From: Marinobacter sp.
Lineage (GTDB): Bacteria; Pseudomonadota; Gammaproteobacteria; Pseudomonadales; Oleiphilaceae
DNA length: 33,094 nucleotides
Direction of reading: 5' to 3'
NCBI GenBank assembly: GCA_018066865.1
Contig: JAGPVT010000069.1
Coordinates: 1 to 33,094, forward strand
Positions 24,852 to 33,094 of this stretch are shown in pieces (the first letter of the stretch is position 1; the number at the start of each line of letters is the position of its first letter). Below the pieces are notes generated by a model that worked only from the letters and a program-made list of their open reading frames with translations, was not told the DNA's origin and did not search any database. The position numbers and the translations under genes were made by a program.

Positions 24852-27638
24852 TCAGTCCGCACCGTCCTTCGTGCGGCCCAGGGCGTCAGCTGTATAAACG
24901 ATAAGCCCCAACTCCGGTCGATAACCATGAATTTCCGTCACGTCCAGCGCCTGCAGGAAATGCAGGATCTCTTCGCTGATAACCTGCCCCGGCACCAACA
25001 CGGGGAAGCCCGGCGGATAGGGAATTACGAAGCTGGCTGACACAGCATCCCGCCCCTCGGCCATCTGTTTCTGCAGTTCGCCATTGTCGAAACGCAGATA
25101 CTCGGTATTTTCTTCTTCGTAACTGAGAAAGTAGGCCCGACGAATATCGCCTTCGGGACTTCCCGGGGTAGGCCGGAAAGCGTCGTGGAAGCGACTGAAA
25201 TCCGGCAGCGGCGGTAGATCCTCGGTCAGCGACTTAACCTTGTGTTCAATGATCTTGCGTTCCGGCCGGCTGCTTTCTTCCCAACGCCGGTCAAAGCTCT
25301 TGGCCAGCTTGATCAACACATCCAGCAGGTAGGCGATAGAGCCACGGTTGGTTCCAATGTTGGTCATGAACAGCACGGTGTTGCGGGATGTCTTGTTGAT
25401 CTGGATCCCGAACTGGTTCATCAGGTATTCGTTTTTGAAGGTGTCACCATCGATACCGGTTTTGCCAATGGCCATGGTAATCCTGCTGGGATCAATCACA
25501 AACTCGTCATGGGCCCATGCCTCCTCCATCTTGTTCCAGCCGCTGATGGGGTCGTAGAAGGTATCGACACCGGATTGGCGATACTCCAGCGGAATCATGT
25601 CCTTATTTACCAACACCTGGAAGTATTTCTTCAACAGCGGGGTGGTATAAAGCTGCTCGCGCAGAGTCAGCGCCGCCTCAATCTGGGCGTGGACCAGTTC
25701 GAAGCCTTCCATTTCCGCCTGCATTCGGCCCACATCCAGGGATGCAACAATCTGGTAATTGGGCGAAGTGGAGGTATGCGTCATGTAGGCTTCGTGGAAA
25801 GAGGCCTCCACTTTCTGGCGGTAATCCTGATCATAGACATGGATCATCGACCCTTGACGCAGTGATGTCAGGGTTTTGTGAGTCGAGTGTGTCGCATACG
25901 CCCGGACACGCACGGAGTCGGGGGCCGGCATCAGGCGGTTGTCCAGCCAGGTGGCATCATCATCCGGATCGAGCTTGTCAAACTCAGCTTTCCAGGCATC
26001 ATACTCCGCCTGATAGTCTTCGCTGCGGTAACGGTCCCGCAACGTCCGAGCGGCATGCATGGCGGTACGTGGCCGATAGGTTGGGTTGAAGGTCGCAAAG
26101 GCAAACCAGGCTTCATCCCAAAGGAACACCAGGTCGGGTTTGATGGCCAGGCACTCCTCCATCACCCGGCGTACGTTGTAGACCACACCATCGAAGGTGC
26201 AGTTGGTCAACAGGAGCATTTTGACCTTGCCAAGCTGCCCGTTGTGCTTGAGATTGAGCAGTGTTTTCTTCATTTCCCGCAATGGCACGGCGCCATACAT
26301 GGAGTAGTCATTAAGCGGGTAGGAGTCCAGATACGCAACGTGCGCGCCCGCCAAAACCATGCCGTAGTGGTGGGATTTATGACAGTCACGATCAACCAGC
26401 ACAATATCCCGGGGCTTTACCAGCGCCTGGACAACGATCTTGTTGGCGGTTGAAGTACCGTTGGTTACGAAGAAGCTCTGGCGAGAGCCGAAAGCCCGAG
26501 CGGCGTACTCCTGGGCTTTTTTGATGGGGCCATAGGGCTGTAGCAGTGAATCAAGACCCCCGGACGTGGCCGACGTTTCGGCCAGAAAAATATTTATACC
26601 GTAGAAGTCGATCATCTGCCCCGCCCAATGGGATCGGGTCACTGATTTACCCCGGGAGATCGGCATGGCATGAAATACGCCGGTAGGCTTGCGGCTGTAT
26701 TCGCGCAAGGCATCGAAGAACGGCGTACGGTAGCGGTCATCGATCGCTCGCAAGATCGTGTGGTGTTGCTCGATGTAATCCGTTTCGCGGTAGAAAATGC
26801 GCTTGAAATGCCGGATATCCGCACTCGCAGTTACTTCCACATCACCGCTGGTCACCAGAAACTGATCAATCTCCGGGCGGATCTCGCCAATCATTGAACC
26901 CAGCAGGAGGCTGCGCTCGGCCTCGGTCTTACACTCGAGCTCCTTTTCTGAAAGGCCTTCGAGGTAATTGCGGAGGGTGCTGAGGTTGTACTTCGACTTA
27001 TAAGGGAATTCGTAGCGGATCATGCAGGCCTGGATATTAGGATTGACCAGGATCGCAATCAGCGCGTCTTCAAAGCTTCGAACGGTAACGGTGTCATAAA
27101 TGAACTTGTCTTCCGGACGGCGCAAGCTGTGGAAGGCCTCACGAACCACATCCTCCTCCTGCAGCGACATCGCATCGACAATCAGAACCTCGAAATAAGG
27201 CTGAGCCGAGCTATTGGAAGCGGGGTGACCTCGGCGCAACTGTGCCAAGGCGTCGAGCGCCTCGAGATCTTCAGAGTCCGAATCGTTCTCACTGAGGTCG
27301 ACGTGGCGGCGGCGGTAGGACTCACTGATCAGTGTCCGCACCAGGCGCTTGACCACTTTCTCCAATTGAACGAAATCACCCCGGCCCAAAAGAGCCCAAA
27401 GATGCACGAAGTCCTCCTTGGACGGGAATGCGTGGTAGTCCTCTATGATTTCCAGGCGGGTGAGCTTGATATCGATGGCCTTGGCCAATGACTTCACTTC
27501 CGCCGCATCGTCAATCCTGATAATGCGACCGAGATCTCGCTTCAACGCGTTCCAGGTATCGGCTCGCAGCTGGCTGATCTTGTGATAAAAGCCCAAGGCC
27601 GTGTAAGCGGTTTCTGTCTCTCTTATTATTTCGCTCAT
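24852..27638 (-). CDS. oversized Orn/Lys/Arg-decarboxylase-family PLP enzyme
   Basis: Fold-type I PLP enzyme of the basic amino-acid decarboxylase family, which yields cadaverine, putrescine or agmatine. The 928-aa product is longer than classical members (about 710-760). Residues 1-145 are an unassigned helical extension. About 147-260 resembles the receiver-like wing domain (YFEVLIVDAMSLQEEDVVRE). The PLP domain follows, with FFVTNGTSTANKIV (388-401), RDCHKSHHYG (417-426), the cofactor-binding aspartate D508 in FLWDEAW, and the Schiff-base lysine K588 in ATHSTHKTLTSLRQ. A C-terminal domain contains IPYPPGFPVLVPGQVI. Substrate is not determinable. It is last in a four-gene set, 96 bp after the C45 gene. 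Confidence 0.85.
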   Translation of the reverse strand: MSEIIRETETAYTALGFYHKISQLRADTWNALKRDLGRIIRIDDAAEVKSLAKAIDIKLTRLEIIEDYHAFPSKEDFVHLWALLGRGDFVQLEKVVKRLVRTLISESYRRRHVDLSENDSDSEDLEALDALAQLRRGHPASNSSAQPYFEVLIVDAMSLQEEDVVREAFHSLRRPEDKFIYDTVTVRSFEDALIAILVNPNIQACMIRYEFPYKSKYNLSTLRNYLEGLSEKELECKTEAERSLLLGSMIGEIRPEIDQFLVTSGDVEVTASADIRHFKRIFYRETDYIEQHHTILRAIDDRYRTPFFDALREYSRKPTGVFHAMPISRGKSVTRSHWAGQMIDFYGINIFLAETSATSGGLDSLLQPYGPIKKAQEYAARAFGSRQSFFVTNGTSTANKIVVQALVKPRDIVLVDRDCHKSHHYGMVLAGAHVAYLDSYPLNDYSMYGAVPLREMKKTLLNLKHNGQLGKVKMLLLTNCTFDGVVYNVRRVMEECLAIKPDLVFLWDEAWFAFATFNPTYRPRTAMHAARTLRDRYRSEDYQAEYDAWKAEFDKLDPDDDATWLDNRLMPAPDSVRVRAYATHSTHKTLTSLRQGSMIHVYDQDYRQKVEASFHEAYMTHTSTSPNYQIVASLDVGRMQAEMEGFELVHAQIEAALTLREQLYTTPLLKKYFQVLVNKDMIPLEYRQSGVDTFYDPISGWNKMEEAWAHDEFVIDPSRITMAIGKTGIDGDTFKNEYLMNQFGIQINKTSRNTVLFMTNIGTNRGSIAYLLDVLIKLAKSFDRRWEESSRPERKIIEHKVKSLTEDLPPLPDFSRFHDAFRPTPGSPEGDIRRAYFLSYEEENTEYLRFDNGELQKQMAEGRDAVSASFVIPYPPGFPVLVPGQVISEEILHFLQALDVTEIHGYRPELGLIVYTADALGRTKDGAD

Positions 27639-27734
27639 GGTTTCACCTTCTGTCCCTGAGTTTTCAGACGAGATTTATGACCAACCGCCAATGCTTGGCG
27701 GCAAAGCGCAAAAGCGCTCACACATCCCGAAAGG

Positions 27735-28793
27735 CTATCCCGGGACGCTGGCACGAACGTTGTAACGGATGTCCACGAATGTCTCTTCAAAATGCTCGAA
27801 AGACAAGTCAATTGACCTTTCCGGCCAATGGTACTGGGCGACTCCCTCGTTGGGGTGATATACCGCAGTGTAGATGGTTCCGAGGCCGCGCCGATAATCG
27901 GTTCGAAACAGGGGCGGCGCTGCAAATGCCGAAATCAGTCGCTCTTTGGTCGTTGCGGGATCGTCTACCAGAATCGACAGCTGTCGTTCGCGGATCAGCG
28001 TCTCCGAAGCCAAGGCATGGGCGTACCACTCGATCCGCTTCTGGTGGTTGGTCGCCACCGGAATCCGCTTGATTGATGCCGGACGGTCAGGGCCTATCAT
28101 GGCGGTAATATAGCGCTTACGCGCATCGGTCACCGTGATGTTGTAAGCCATGTGTGTGGGCACGCGAGCCAGAACGTCTGCCGCTTCCGGCGTCGTGTCA
28201 CAAAACTCGAGGATGTAGCGCAGAATAATCGGCGCGCCAAACCCGTCACCTACCGCCGTGCGCCCACCGAAGGCCAACGAAACGGACAGCCCGCTTTCGT
28301 TAATGCCATCGAGCACACCCACCAGGCAGTCCGACATGGCGATAACCCGGCGACCGTTCCAGCAGGTTGACAGGATCGTACCTTCACAGAGTTCGGGCGG
28401 ATAATCGTAGTTACGCACCAGCACGTTAGCGTCAGCGTCGGCAAACGCCGCCTGGGAGCACCCGGTTATGTAGGCCGGTGGCCGATAGAGGCTAAGCAAC
28501 CTCGAAGACAGATCACCACCGCCGGAAAGCTCGCACAGCCGCCGATACGTGGGGATCAGTTCTGGCATATGCCGGGTCAAAGCGTTGTAACAGGCCAGAT
28601 AACTGGGCCGCTCGCGCTCCGTCTCCGACAAATACCAGCGTTCGTAAGCCGGCCAGTGGAGGTCAAAAAGACGCCGCCATTTTGGCCCTGCTTCCGGCTC
28701 ATGCACTGTCTCGAAAATCAGCTGTTTCTCTATGACATCCGGCCCAAGGGGGCGGATGGGGGTTTTGCCACCCCTCATCGCGTCGATGTTCAC
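27735..28793 (-). CDS. C45-family Ntn hydrolase / acyltransferase
   Basis: Homologue of acyl-CoA:6-aminopenicillanate acyltransferase and related amide hydrolases (C45), which mature by cutting before a cysteine that becomes the N-terminal nucleophile. The 352-aa product has the likely cleavage site G111-C112 in YITGCSQAAF, followed by NVLVRNYDYPP (the family's RNYD signature), LSVSLAFGGR, GAPIILRYILEFCDT and MAYNITVTDA. No signal peptide is present, so it acts in the cytoplasm. The GTG start overlaps the upstream ATP-grasp stop (GTGA) and lacks its own ribosome-binding site, so translation is probably coupled. An ATG at 28778 is an alternative. Acylase versus transferase activity cannot be told from sequence. 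Confidence 0.85.
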   Translation of the reverse strand: MNIDAMRGGKTPIRPLGPDVIEKQLIFETVHEPEAGPKWRRLFDLHWPAYERWYLSETERERPSYLACYNALTRHMPELIPTYRRLCELSGGGDLSSRLLSLYRPPAYITGCSQAAFADADANVLVRNYDYPPELCEGTILSTCWNGRRVIAMSDCLVGVLDGINESGLSVSLAFGGRTAVGDGFGAPIILRYILEFCDTTPEAADVLARVPTHMAYNITVTDARKRYITAMIGPDRPASIKRIPVATNHQKRIEWYAHALASETLIRERQLSILVDDPATTKERLISAFAAPPLFRTDYRRGLGTIYTAVYHPNEGVAQYHWPERSIDLSFEHFEETFVDIRYNVRASVPG

Positions 28794-30253
28794 AGTATTT
28801 TGAAATTACTGCCACCGATGGCATGATCGACCGCCGCTGCCTCAATAGCCGGGTCCTGCAGAGCCTGGCCGGCAAACTGGCCGCGGATACCGTCGATCCA
28901 GGCTTTCGCCCGGGGCGTCAGGTCGAAGTTGTCGTCCATCAGTCGTCCGCGGGTAATCAGTATCCCGAGGTCAGCACCTTCGTAACGGAAATCACCCACA
29001 CCGCTTATACGCATGAAAAATGCTTCCTGCTCGCTCTCAGCGGCGTGCGGATGATAGTTGTAGTGGTCGTAGCCAATGCTGCCGTCTTCTGACATACGCC
29101 AAACGCCTGACTGGGGTGCCTGGGTCAGCAGATCCACCGACTCATCGGTATGCTTGATAACAAGCTGGCTCCAGCTATCTATGCTGTCCGGCTTCGACCA
29201 GCGCTCGTTGATGTCATCGATATTTATGTCGAAATCCTGGTCAGAGAACTCCAGCAAATGGAACAGAAACAGAGGAACATCGGAGTGGGCGAACGCGGCT
29301 ACGTTGGTCAGGGAGCTGGCGCCGGTGACCCGCGGATTGAGCTCACCCAGGTATACTTCATCGGTATCCATGTCGATCAGGAAGTCGAGTTCGAAATAAC
29401 CGCGGTAACCCTCTTCCCGCAACGCCTCGCCAAACTTGAAGGTATACTCGCGGGCCTTGTCTCGAACCTCCTGGGTGAACGCGCCCGCGAACATTTCATT
29501 CCCACACCAGCCACCCTTGTAGGGCGTCAGCGCTTTGAAGCCCACCAACTCAGTCATGAGCGGCCCCACTACGGTGCCGCAACGGGTGCTGCAGGCCTCA
29601 ATCGCTGAGCCTCTGCAATTGATCCGCTTCATTATTTTCACTTCGGCTTCGGCTTCGATTTCTTCGGCGTACTTATAGTATTCATCTTCATTGGAGACGA
29701 AGAACGTGGTGTGGCCCGAGTCACCGAACGCCGACTGGATAACCAGATCTGTACCAAGTTCCTCGCTGACTTCCTGCAAATGCGCGTAACTGTTCACCTT
29801 GGCCAGGACATTCGGCACGCTTGGCACGCCAACTTTGTTGCCAATCCGAACTGTCTCGATCTTGTTATCCATACGCGAGCGCAATTCCGCCGGCGGGAAG
29901 GCGATACGCAGACCAATTTGCTCGCAGATTTCTTCGGTATGCTCGTTGAACATCAGGAAGGTGGCTGTGCCCTTGCCGCCTCGGGACTGCAGGTAATCGA
30001 TAACCTCCTTATGCTCAAGAAGGTAGTTGTTAATATCCTCGATGCTTTCGAAATCCCGGGGGAATTTCATTTTGGGCACGAAGATATTCTTCTGCCGGCC
30101 GTCAAAGCAGTCAATATAAGTAATGTGCCGGAAGTTACCGACCCAATCACCGATGCCCAACAGGTTGAAGTTAGTTGCCGAGATAAAGTAAACCGGGTCT
30201 TTGTTGTTATGGAAATAACGACGGATATCAGAAATGTTTGTTATCTTGTTCAT
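28790..30253 (-). CDS. ATP-grasp carboxylate-amine ligase-like protein
   Basis: ATP-grasp enzymes activate a carboxylate as acyl phosphate and attach an amine or thiol. The 487-aa product has an N-terminal substrate domain (DPVYFISATNFNLLGIGDW), the ATP-grasp core with lysine K131 (MDNKIETV), the flexible loop VIQSAFGDSGHTTFFV (171-186), and Mg-binding residues in YFELDFLID and LGELNPRVTG (E304, N306). It lacks biotin-carboxylase partner domains, so a peptide or amide ligase is more likely. The ATG at 30253 has AGGAG 8 nt upstream. An in-frame ATG at 30394 (GGAG 7 nt upstream) would add 47 residues including a basic amphipathic stretch; I cannot exclude it. The stop overlaps the C45 gene. Confidence 0.82.
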   Translation of the reverse strand: MNKITNISDIRRYFHNNKDPVYFISATNFNLLGIGDWVGNFRHITYIDCFDGRQKNIFVPKMKFPRDFESIEDINNYLLEHKEVIDYLQSRGGKGTATFLMFNEHTEEICEQIGLRIAFPPAELRSRMDNKIETVRIGNKVGVPSVPNVLAKVNSYAHLQEVSEELGTDLVIQSAFGDSGHTTFFVSNEDEYYKYAEEIEAEAEVKIMKRINCRGSAIEACSTRCGTVVGPLMTELVGFKALTPYKGGWCGNEMFAGAFTQEVRDKAREYTFKFGEALREEGYRGYFELDFLIDMDTDEVYLGELNPRVTGASSLTNVAAFAHSDVPLFLFHLLEFSDQDFDINIDDINERWSKPDSIDSWSQLVIKHTDESVDLLTQAPQSGVWRMSEDGSIGYDHYNYHPHAAESEQEAFFMRISGVGDFRYEGADLGILITRGRLMDDNFDLTPRAKAWIDGIRGQFAGQALQDPAIEAAAVDHAIGGSNFKIL

Positions 30254-30297
30254 TTCTTTCTCTCCTGTAGAGGGGCGTTCCTGCACATTTTCAACGA

Positions 30298-30322
30298 CCT
30301 GCACAGGAACTTCCTGTGCAGG
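30298..30322. repeat. perfect 11-bp hairpin upstream of the ATP-grasp gene
   Basis: CCTGCACAGGA and TCCTGTGCAGG flank a 3-nt loop, 45 bp upstream of the 30253 start and within the alternative N-terminal extension. No T run follows. It could be an mRNA element affecting translation or stability, or an operator. Confidence 0.7.
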
Positions 30323-30470
30323 TCTCTGATCCTCGCTCGGCATCAGCCAGTGTGCAACCATTTTGCGCAATCGGTTTAACAGATATCGGGTCATTGGATT
30401 CTCCGCTACTGCAACGCCAGGGTTACGCCTTGGTGTTTTGGGTTATGGCTGCTGCCGGCTACAACAATTA

Positions 30471-31331
30471 TCAGACCTCATGACGAACTGGCTTGGCCAA
30501 CGGCCCCAATGCGTCAAGGAATGGGCTGGATCCGTTTTCACTGCTGTAGAGGGAAAACTCCACGCTGCGATCCCGGAAACTTTTCAGCGGCTGGCCAAGG
30601 CCGTGAAGGCCACGCTCACGCTCACGGCGAACACGATTGAAATCCACCTCCACCGGCACGATCTCCTCGCCAACACCGCACTGGTGAATCACATCGCCCG
30701 AGGGGCCCACCACAATCGAACGTCCGTTACCCATCGCGCCAGTGCCATTGAAATCAAAGAAATAGCATTGGTTGATGGCCGCGTTAGTGCGCGCTATCGA
30801 CAGCTCGATATCACGGTCGACGGTGTCGGTCATTGTGGGGTGCAGAATGACTTCTGCGCCCATCGATGCAAGTGTTCTGGTTGTCTCGGGGAACCACATG
30901 TCGTAGCAGATTGAAACCCCGAACCGGCCAACTGCCGGCACGTCAAACACGCCAAACTCGCTGCCGCCTTCAACGCCTTGTTCGTAGGGCCTGAACGGGA
31001 ACATCTTGCGATAACGACACACCACCTCGCCCTGAGGGTTTATAACCGACAATGTGTTGTAGATCCTGTCGCCGTCACGCTCGAACATGGATCCCGGTAT
31101 CAGCCAGATGCGGTGCAACAATGCCAGTTCGCAAAACATGCTTTCCATCGGGCTGGGGAACGGTTGGGCATGTTCGGTGGAGGCGCCGTTGGCTACCAAT
31201 TCACTGAACATCACCATCTGAACCTGGGGAAAGCGAGTCATCAGAATATTGATGCGCTGACGCATGGCTTCAGTATTGTCGCCATGATGCAGGGCGTGCA
31301 TCTGCACCCCGGCTATTGTGAAATAAGACAT
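30471..31331 (-). CDS. nitrilase-superfamily carbon-nitrogen hydrolase
   Basis: Cytoplasmic amidase of the nitrilase superfamily. The 286-aa product has the complete Glu-Lys-Cys triad: E44 (MFSELVANG), K109 (RYRKMFPF) and C142 (SICYDMWFPET). The WFPE and GAEVILHPT pattern is shared with N-carbamoylputrescine amidase and aliphatic amidases, so a polyamine-type amide or N-carbamoyl substrate is possible but unproven. The start at ATG 31331 has AGGA 5 nt upstream; a GTG immediately before it is less likely. It is first of four minus-strand genes and divergent from the histidine kinase gene, with 259 bp between their starts. Confidence 0.88.
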   Translation of the reverse strand: MSYFTIAGVQMHALHHGDNTEAMRQRINILMTRFPQVQMVMFSELVANGASTEHAQPFPSPMESMFCELALLHRIWLIPGSMFERDGDRIYNTLSVINPQGEVVCRYRKMFPFRPYEQGVEGGSEFGVFDVPAVGRFGVSICYDMWFPETTRTLASMGAEVILHPTMTDTVDRDIELSIARTNAAINQCYFFDFNGTGAMGNGRSIVVGPSGDVIHQCGVGEEIVPVEVDFNRVRRERERGLHGLGQPLKSFRDRSVEFSLYSSENGSSPFLDALGPLAKPVRHEV

Positions 31332-31381
31332 CACATTCCTCTATATTAGTGATCCCACGAACCCAAGCTTCGAGCTCGGAG

Positions 31382-31391
31382 CCACATGTGG
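31382..31391. promoter_or_regulatory. perfect 10-bp palindrome in the divergent control region
   Basis: CCACATGTGG lies between the amidase gene and the histidine kinase gene, about 50 bp upstream of the amidase start. A symmetric site here could bind a dimeric regulator. The rest of the intergenic region shows no sigma-54 promoter and no hairpin I can support. Confidence 0.3.
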
Positions 31392-31590
31392 TTGGATTAA
31401 TTCAATGGACTGGATGAATATTTCGTAACGGTTTAGTTATCGAATCCGTGGCTATTGCAAGCTTATGTCAAATCCACGAGCCTGTCGAAAGTCAATTTGA
31501 ATCATTACAACAACACATTTGCCAAGGATACGCCGTCAGATTGAGGCGGAGCCACAACTGATCGCTATCTGATGATAAATTGAGGTTGCC

Positions 31591-33094
31591 ATGAAACCCA
31601 GATTCAGTCTGGTAGGCCGTTACACTTTTCTCTCCCTGACACTGATGGTTGGTTCGGTTGCAGTGCTCAGCGCGCTTTACGCCGCAGTCTCGGACTTGCT
31701 GACTGAACGTCTTGCCGGAGAGCGCCTTGAGGCCCAGGTCGCCGGCAACGTCAATCGTCTGACCAATTTTATCGAGAATCGGATCTACCAGCTTGAAACC
31801 TTGTCCACACACCCCTCTACTCCCCTATACCTTTCCTACAACGATGCGGTGCCCGAGGGTGTCAAAGAGCTGGTAAGGGTGGAGGCGGATTCACCGGATC
31901 TCTACGGCGTTCTGTTTTTCGACGGCAATGAGGAGTTGGCCGATGTCATTCCGGGTCAGGCCGCTTCCGGCAGCCCCTATTGGAACCGTGAGAACTGGTC
32001 ACTGAAGGGGCTGCCCACCGTCACTTTTGGCAGCAGTGAAATCATCGGCCCTCACCTGCCCGACGGTAATGGCCCCGCCTGGTTGTTAATCCGTCAACCG
32101 TTGCGAAACAGTGCGGATCTTGCCATTGAGGGCTCCATTGGCCTGCATGTGCGGTTAGCATCTCTCACCGAACTGATGCGCACAGAAAACCCGGCAGGCG
32201 TTCTGAAATCCTTTTTGCGCACCCCCTCAGGCGACCTGTTCAATGCCACAGGCAACTTGCAAACACCCGCACCGGAGGCCCTGCGTACCGGGCCGGAAGT
32301 GATGCCCGGCTGGCGTATTGATTACGTGGTGTCCACGAGTGACATCCTGAGTCCGTTGCGAGACGCCCAGCTCGGACTCTATGCTTTAGCCAGCGTAATG
32401 GTCCTCGGCACGGTCGCCTTATTCTGGGCACTGGCGAGGAGTCTGCGCCGGCGGGTTGCCCGGCTGACCCAAGGCGCAGAGGCCTTTGCCTCCGGTGATC
32501 TGAAATTTCGTCTGCAGGCACCCAAGAATGACAAGGACGAGATCGATGTGCTGGCGCACGCTTTCAACGCCATGGCAGACCGTCTGCAAGAGATGATCCA
32601 GCGTACGGTTCAGGCGGAAAAACTGGCAGTGCTGGGGGAGTTTGCCACAGGGGTCGCCCATGAAGTGCGCAACCCGCTGGCCACCATCAAGCTGACGGTT
32701 CAGGCACTGGAGAAAGGCGAAGCCGATGACCAGCGGCGGGATCTGCTGATCTCCATGGAGGATGAAATCGATCGGCTCAACCGCGTGGTCGGTAACTTGC
32801 TCGATTACGCCCGCCCGGTCGCCGGGGCACCTCAGCACGTCGATATCAGACGAGTATTTCGCCATGCATCTATACTCACTTCCGGGCTGGCAGACACCCA
32901 CCAAGTGACGGTAAGCACCAGCGGCGATCCACAACAGTCCGTTTACGCCAGCCCCGACCAGGTCATTCAGTGCCTGGTAAATCTGGTAGCCAATGCTATT
33001 CAGGCCTGCGAACCCGGGGGCGTCGTTCAACTACGGGCATTCCGCAACGGGAATCGGGTCACCGTAGATATCACTGACAATGGTTGCGGCATGC
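31591..33094 (+). CDS. membrane sensor histidine kinase (3' end cut by window edge)
   Basis: The first 501 codons of a two-component sensor. It has a transmembrane helix at about residues 11-33, a periplasmic sensor region at about 34-258, a second helix at about 261-282, a HAMP domain (SLRRRVARLTQGAEAFASGD), an H-box with H357 (EFATGVAHEVRNPLATIKL), an N-box (LVNLVANAIQACEPGG) and the G1 box DITDNGCGM at the edge. The H-box style resembles NtrB/ZraS-like kinases that partner with sigma-54 response regulators, which may lie just beyond the window. GAGG sits 5 nt before the ATG. Its divergent position suggests it may sense a substrate or product of the neighbouring gene set. Confidence 0.9.
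   Translation, partial: MKPRFSLVGRYTFLSLTLMVGSVAVLSALYAAVSDLLTERLAGERLEAQVAGNVNRLTNFIENRIYQLETLSTHPSTPLYLSYNDAVPEGVKELVRVEADSPDLYGVLFFDGNEELADVIPGQAASGSPYWNRENWSLKGLPTVTFGSSEIIGPHLPDGNGPAWLLIRQPLRNSADLAIEGSIGLHVRLASLTELMRTENPAGVLKSFLRTPSGDLFNATGNLQTPAPEALRTGPEVMPGWRIDYVVSTSDILSPLRDAQLGLYALASVMVLGTVALFWALARSLRRRVARLTQGAEAFASGDLKFRLQAPKNDKDEIDVLAHAFNAMADRLQEMIQRTVQAEKLAVLGEFATGVAHEVRNPLATIKLTVQALEKGEADDQRRDLLISMEDEIDRLNRVVGNLLDYARPVAGAPQHVDIRRVFRHASILTSGLADTHQVTVSTSGDPQQSVYASPDQVIQCLVNLVANAIQACEPGGVVQLRAFRNGNRVTVDITDNGCGM

Noticed and set aside
1..33094. tRNA, rRNA, CRISPR array, insertion sequence or prophage
   Set aside because: No matching structures, repeat-spacer pattern, transposase or integrase motifs were seen on reading the window.

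Overview
The window looks like the chromosome of a marine gammaproteobacterium of the Marinobacter type. This is inferred from gene content and order; no rRNA or other marker is present. Two kinds of synteny support it. One is the polar-flagellum block fleQ, fleSR, fliEFGHI, with sigma-54 promoters, as in Pseudomonas. The other is the lexA-sulA pair next to two small conserved genes that also flank lexA-sulA in Pseudomonas.

Layout. Positions 1-10080 are flagellar and on the minus strand. Read in transcription order they are a fliT-like chaperone gene, the master regulator fleQ, the fleS/fleR two-component pair, and fliE-fliF-fliG-fliH-fliI, with fliI cut by the left edge. A C-terminal remnant of a DUF1329 gene (10171-10584) marks the end of this block. 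Positions 10717-12763 form the SOS block: a DUF6586-like protein, a small acidic protein, sulA and lexA, with LexA operators upstream of lexA. Positions 12993-15436 hold a predicted amidoligase, an overlapping class-I glutamine amidotransferase-type hydrolase, and a periplasmic SIMPL-domain protein. Positions 15439-20915 are tamB and tamA, overlapping by 4 bp. Positions 21090-23346 hold a membrane protein with a voltage-sensor-like N-terminus, a divergent RIC/YtfE-type di-iron protein and small ORFs.

Positions 23586-31331 are the most unusual part. A minus-strand series of four genes encodes a nitrilase-superfamily amidase, an ATP-grasp ligase, a C45 Ntn-hydrolase/acyltransferase and an oversized Orn/Lys/Arg-decarboxylase-type PLP enzyme. 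It faces a convergent M24 creatinase-like hydrolase, and a divergent membrane histidine kinase gene (31591 to the right edge) lies upstream. One amide-forming enzyme, three amide-cleaving or acyl-transferring enzymes and one amino-acid decarboxylase suggest a small-molecule pathway that makes and trims amino-acid or polyamine conjugates. The product cannot be read from sequence. This is the best candidate for an undescribed system.

Other points of note are a 35-bp-arm inverted repeat between fleQ and fleS, an apparent ATA start codon on the fliT-like gene, and a RIC protein that has lost several canonical metal or redox residues. No tRNA, rRNA, CRISPR array, insertion sequence or integrase was seen.
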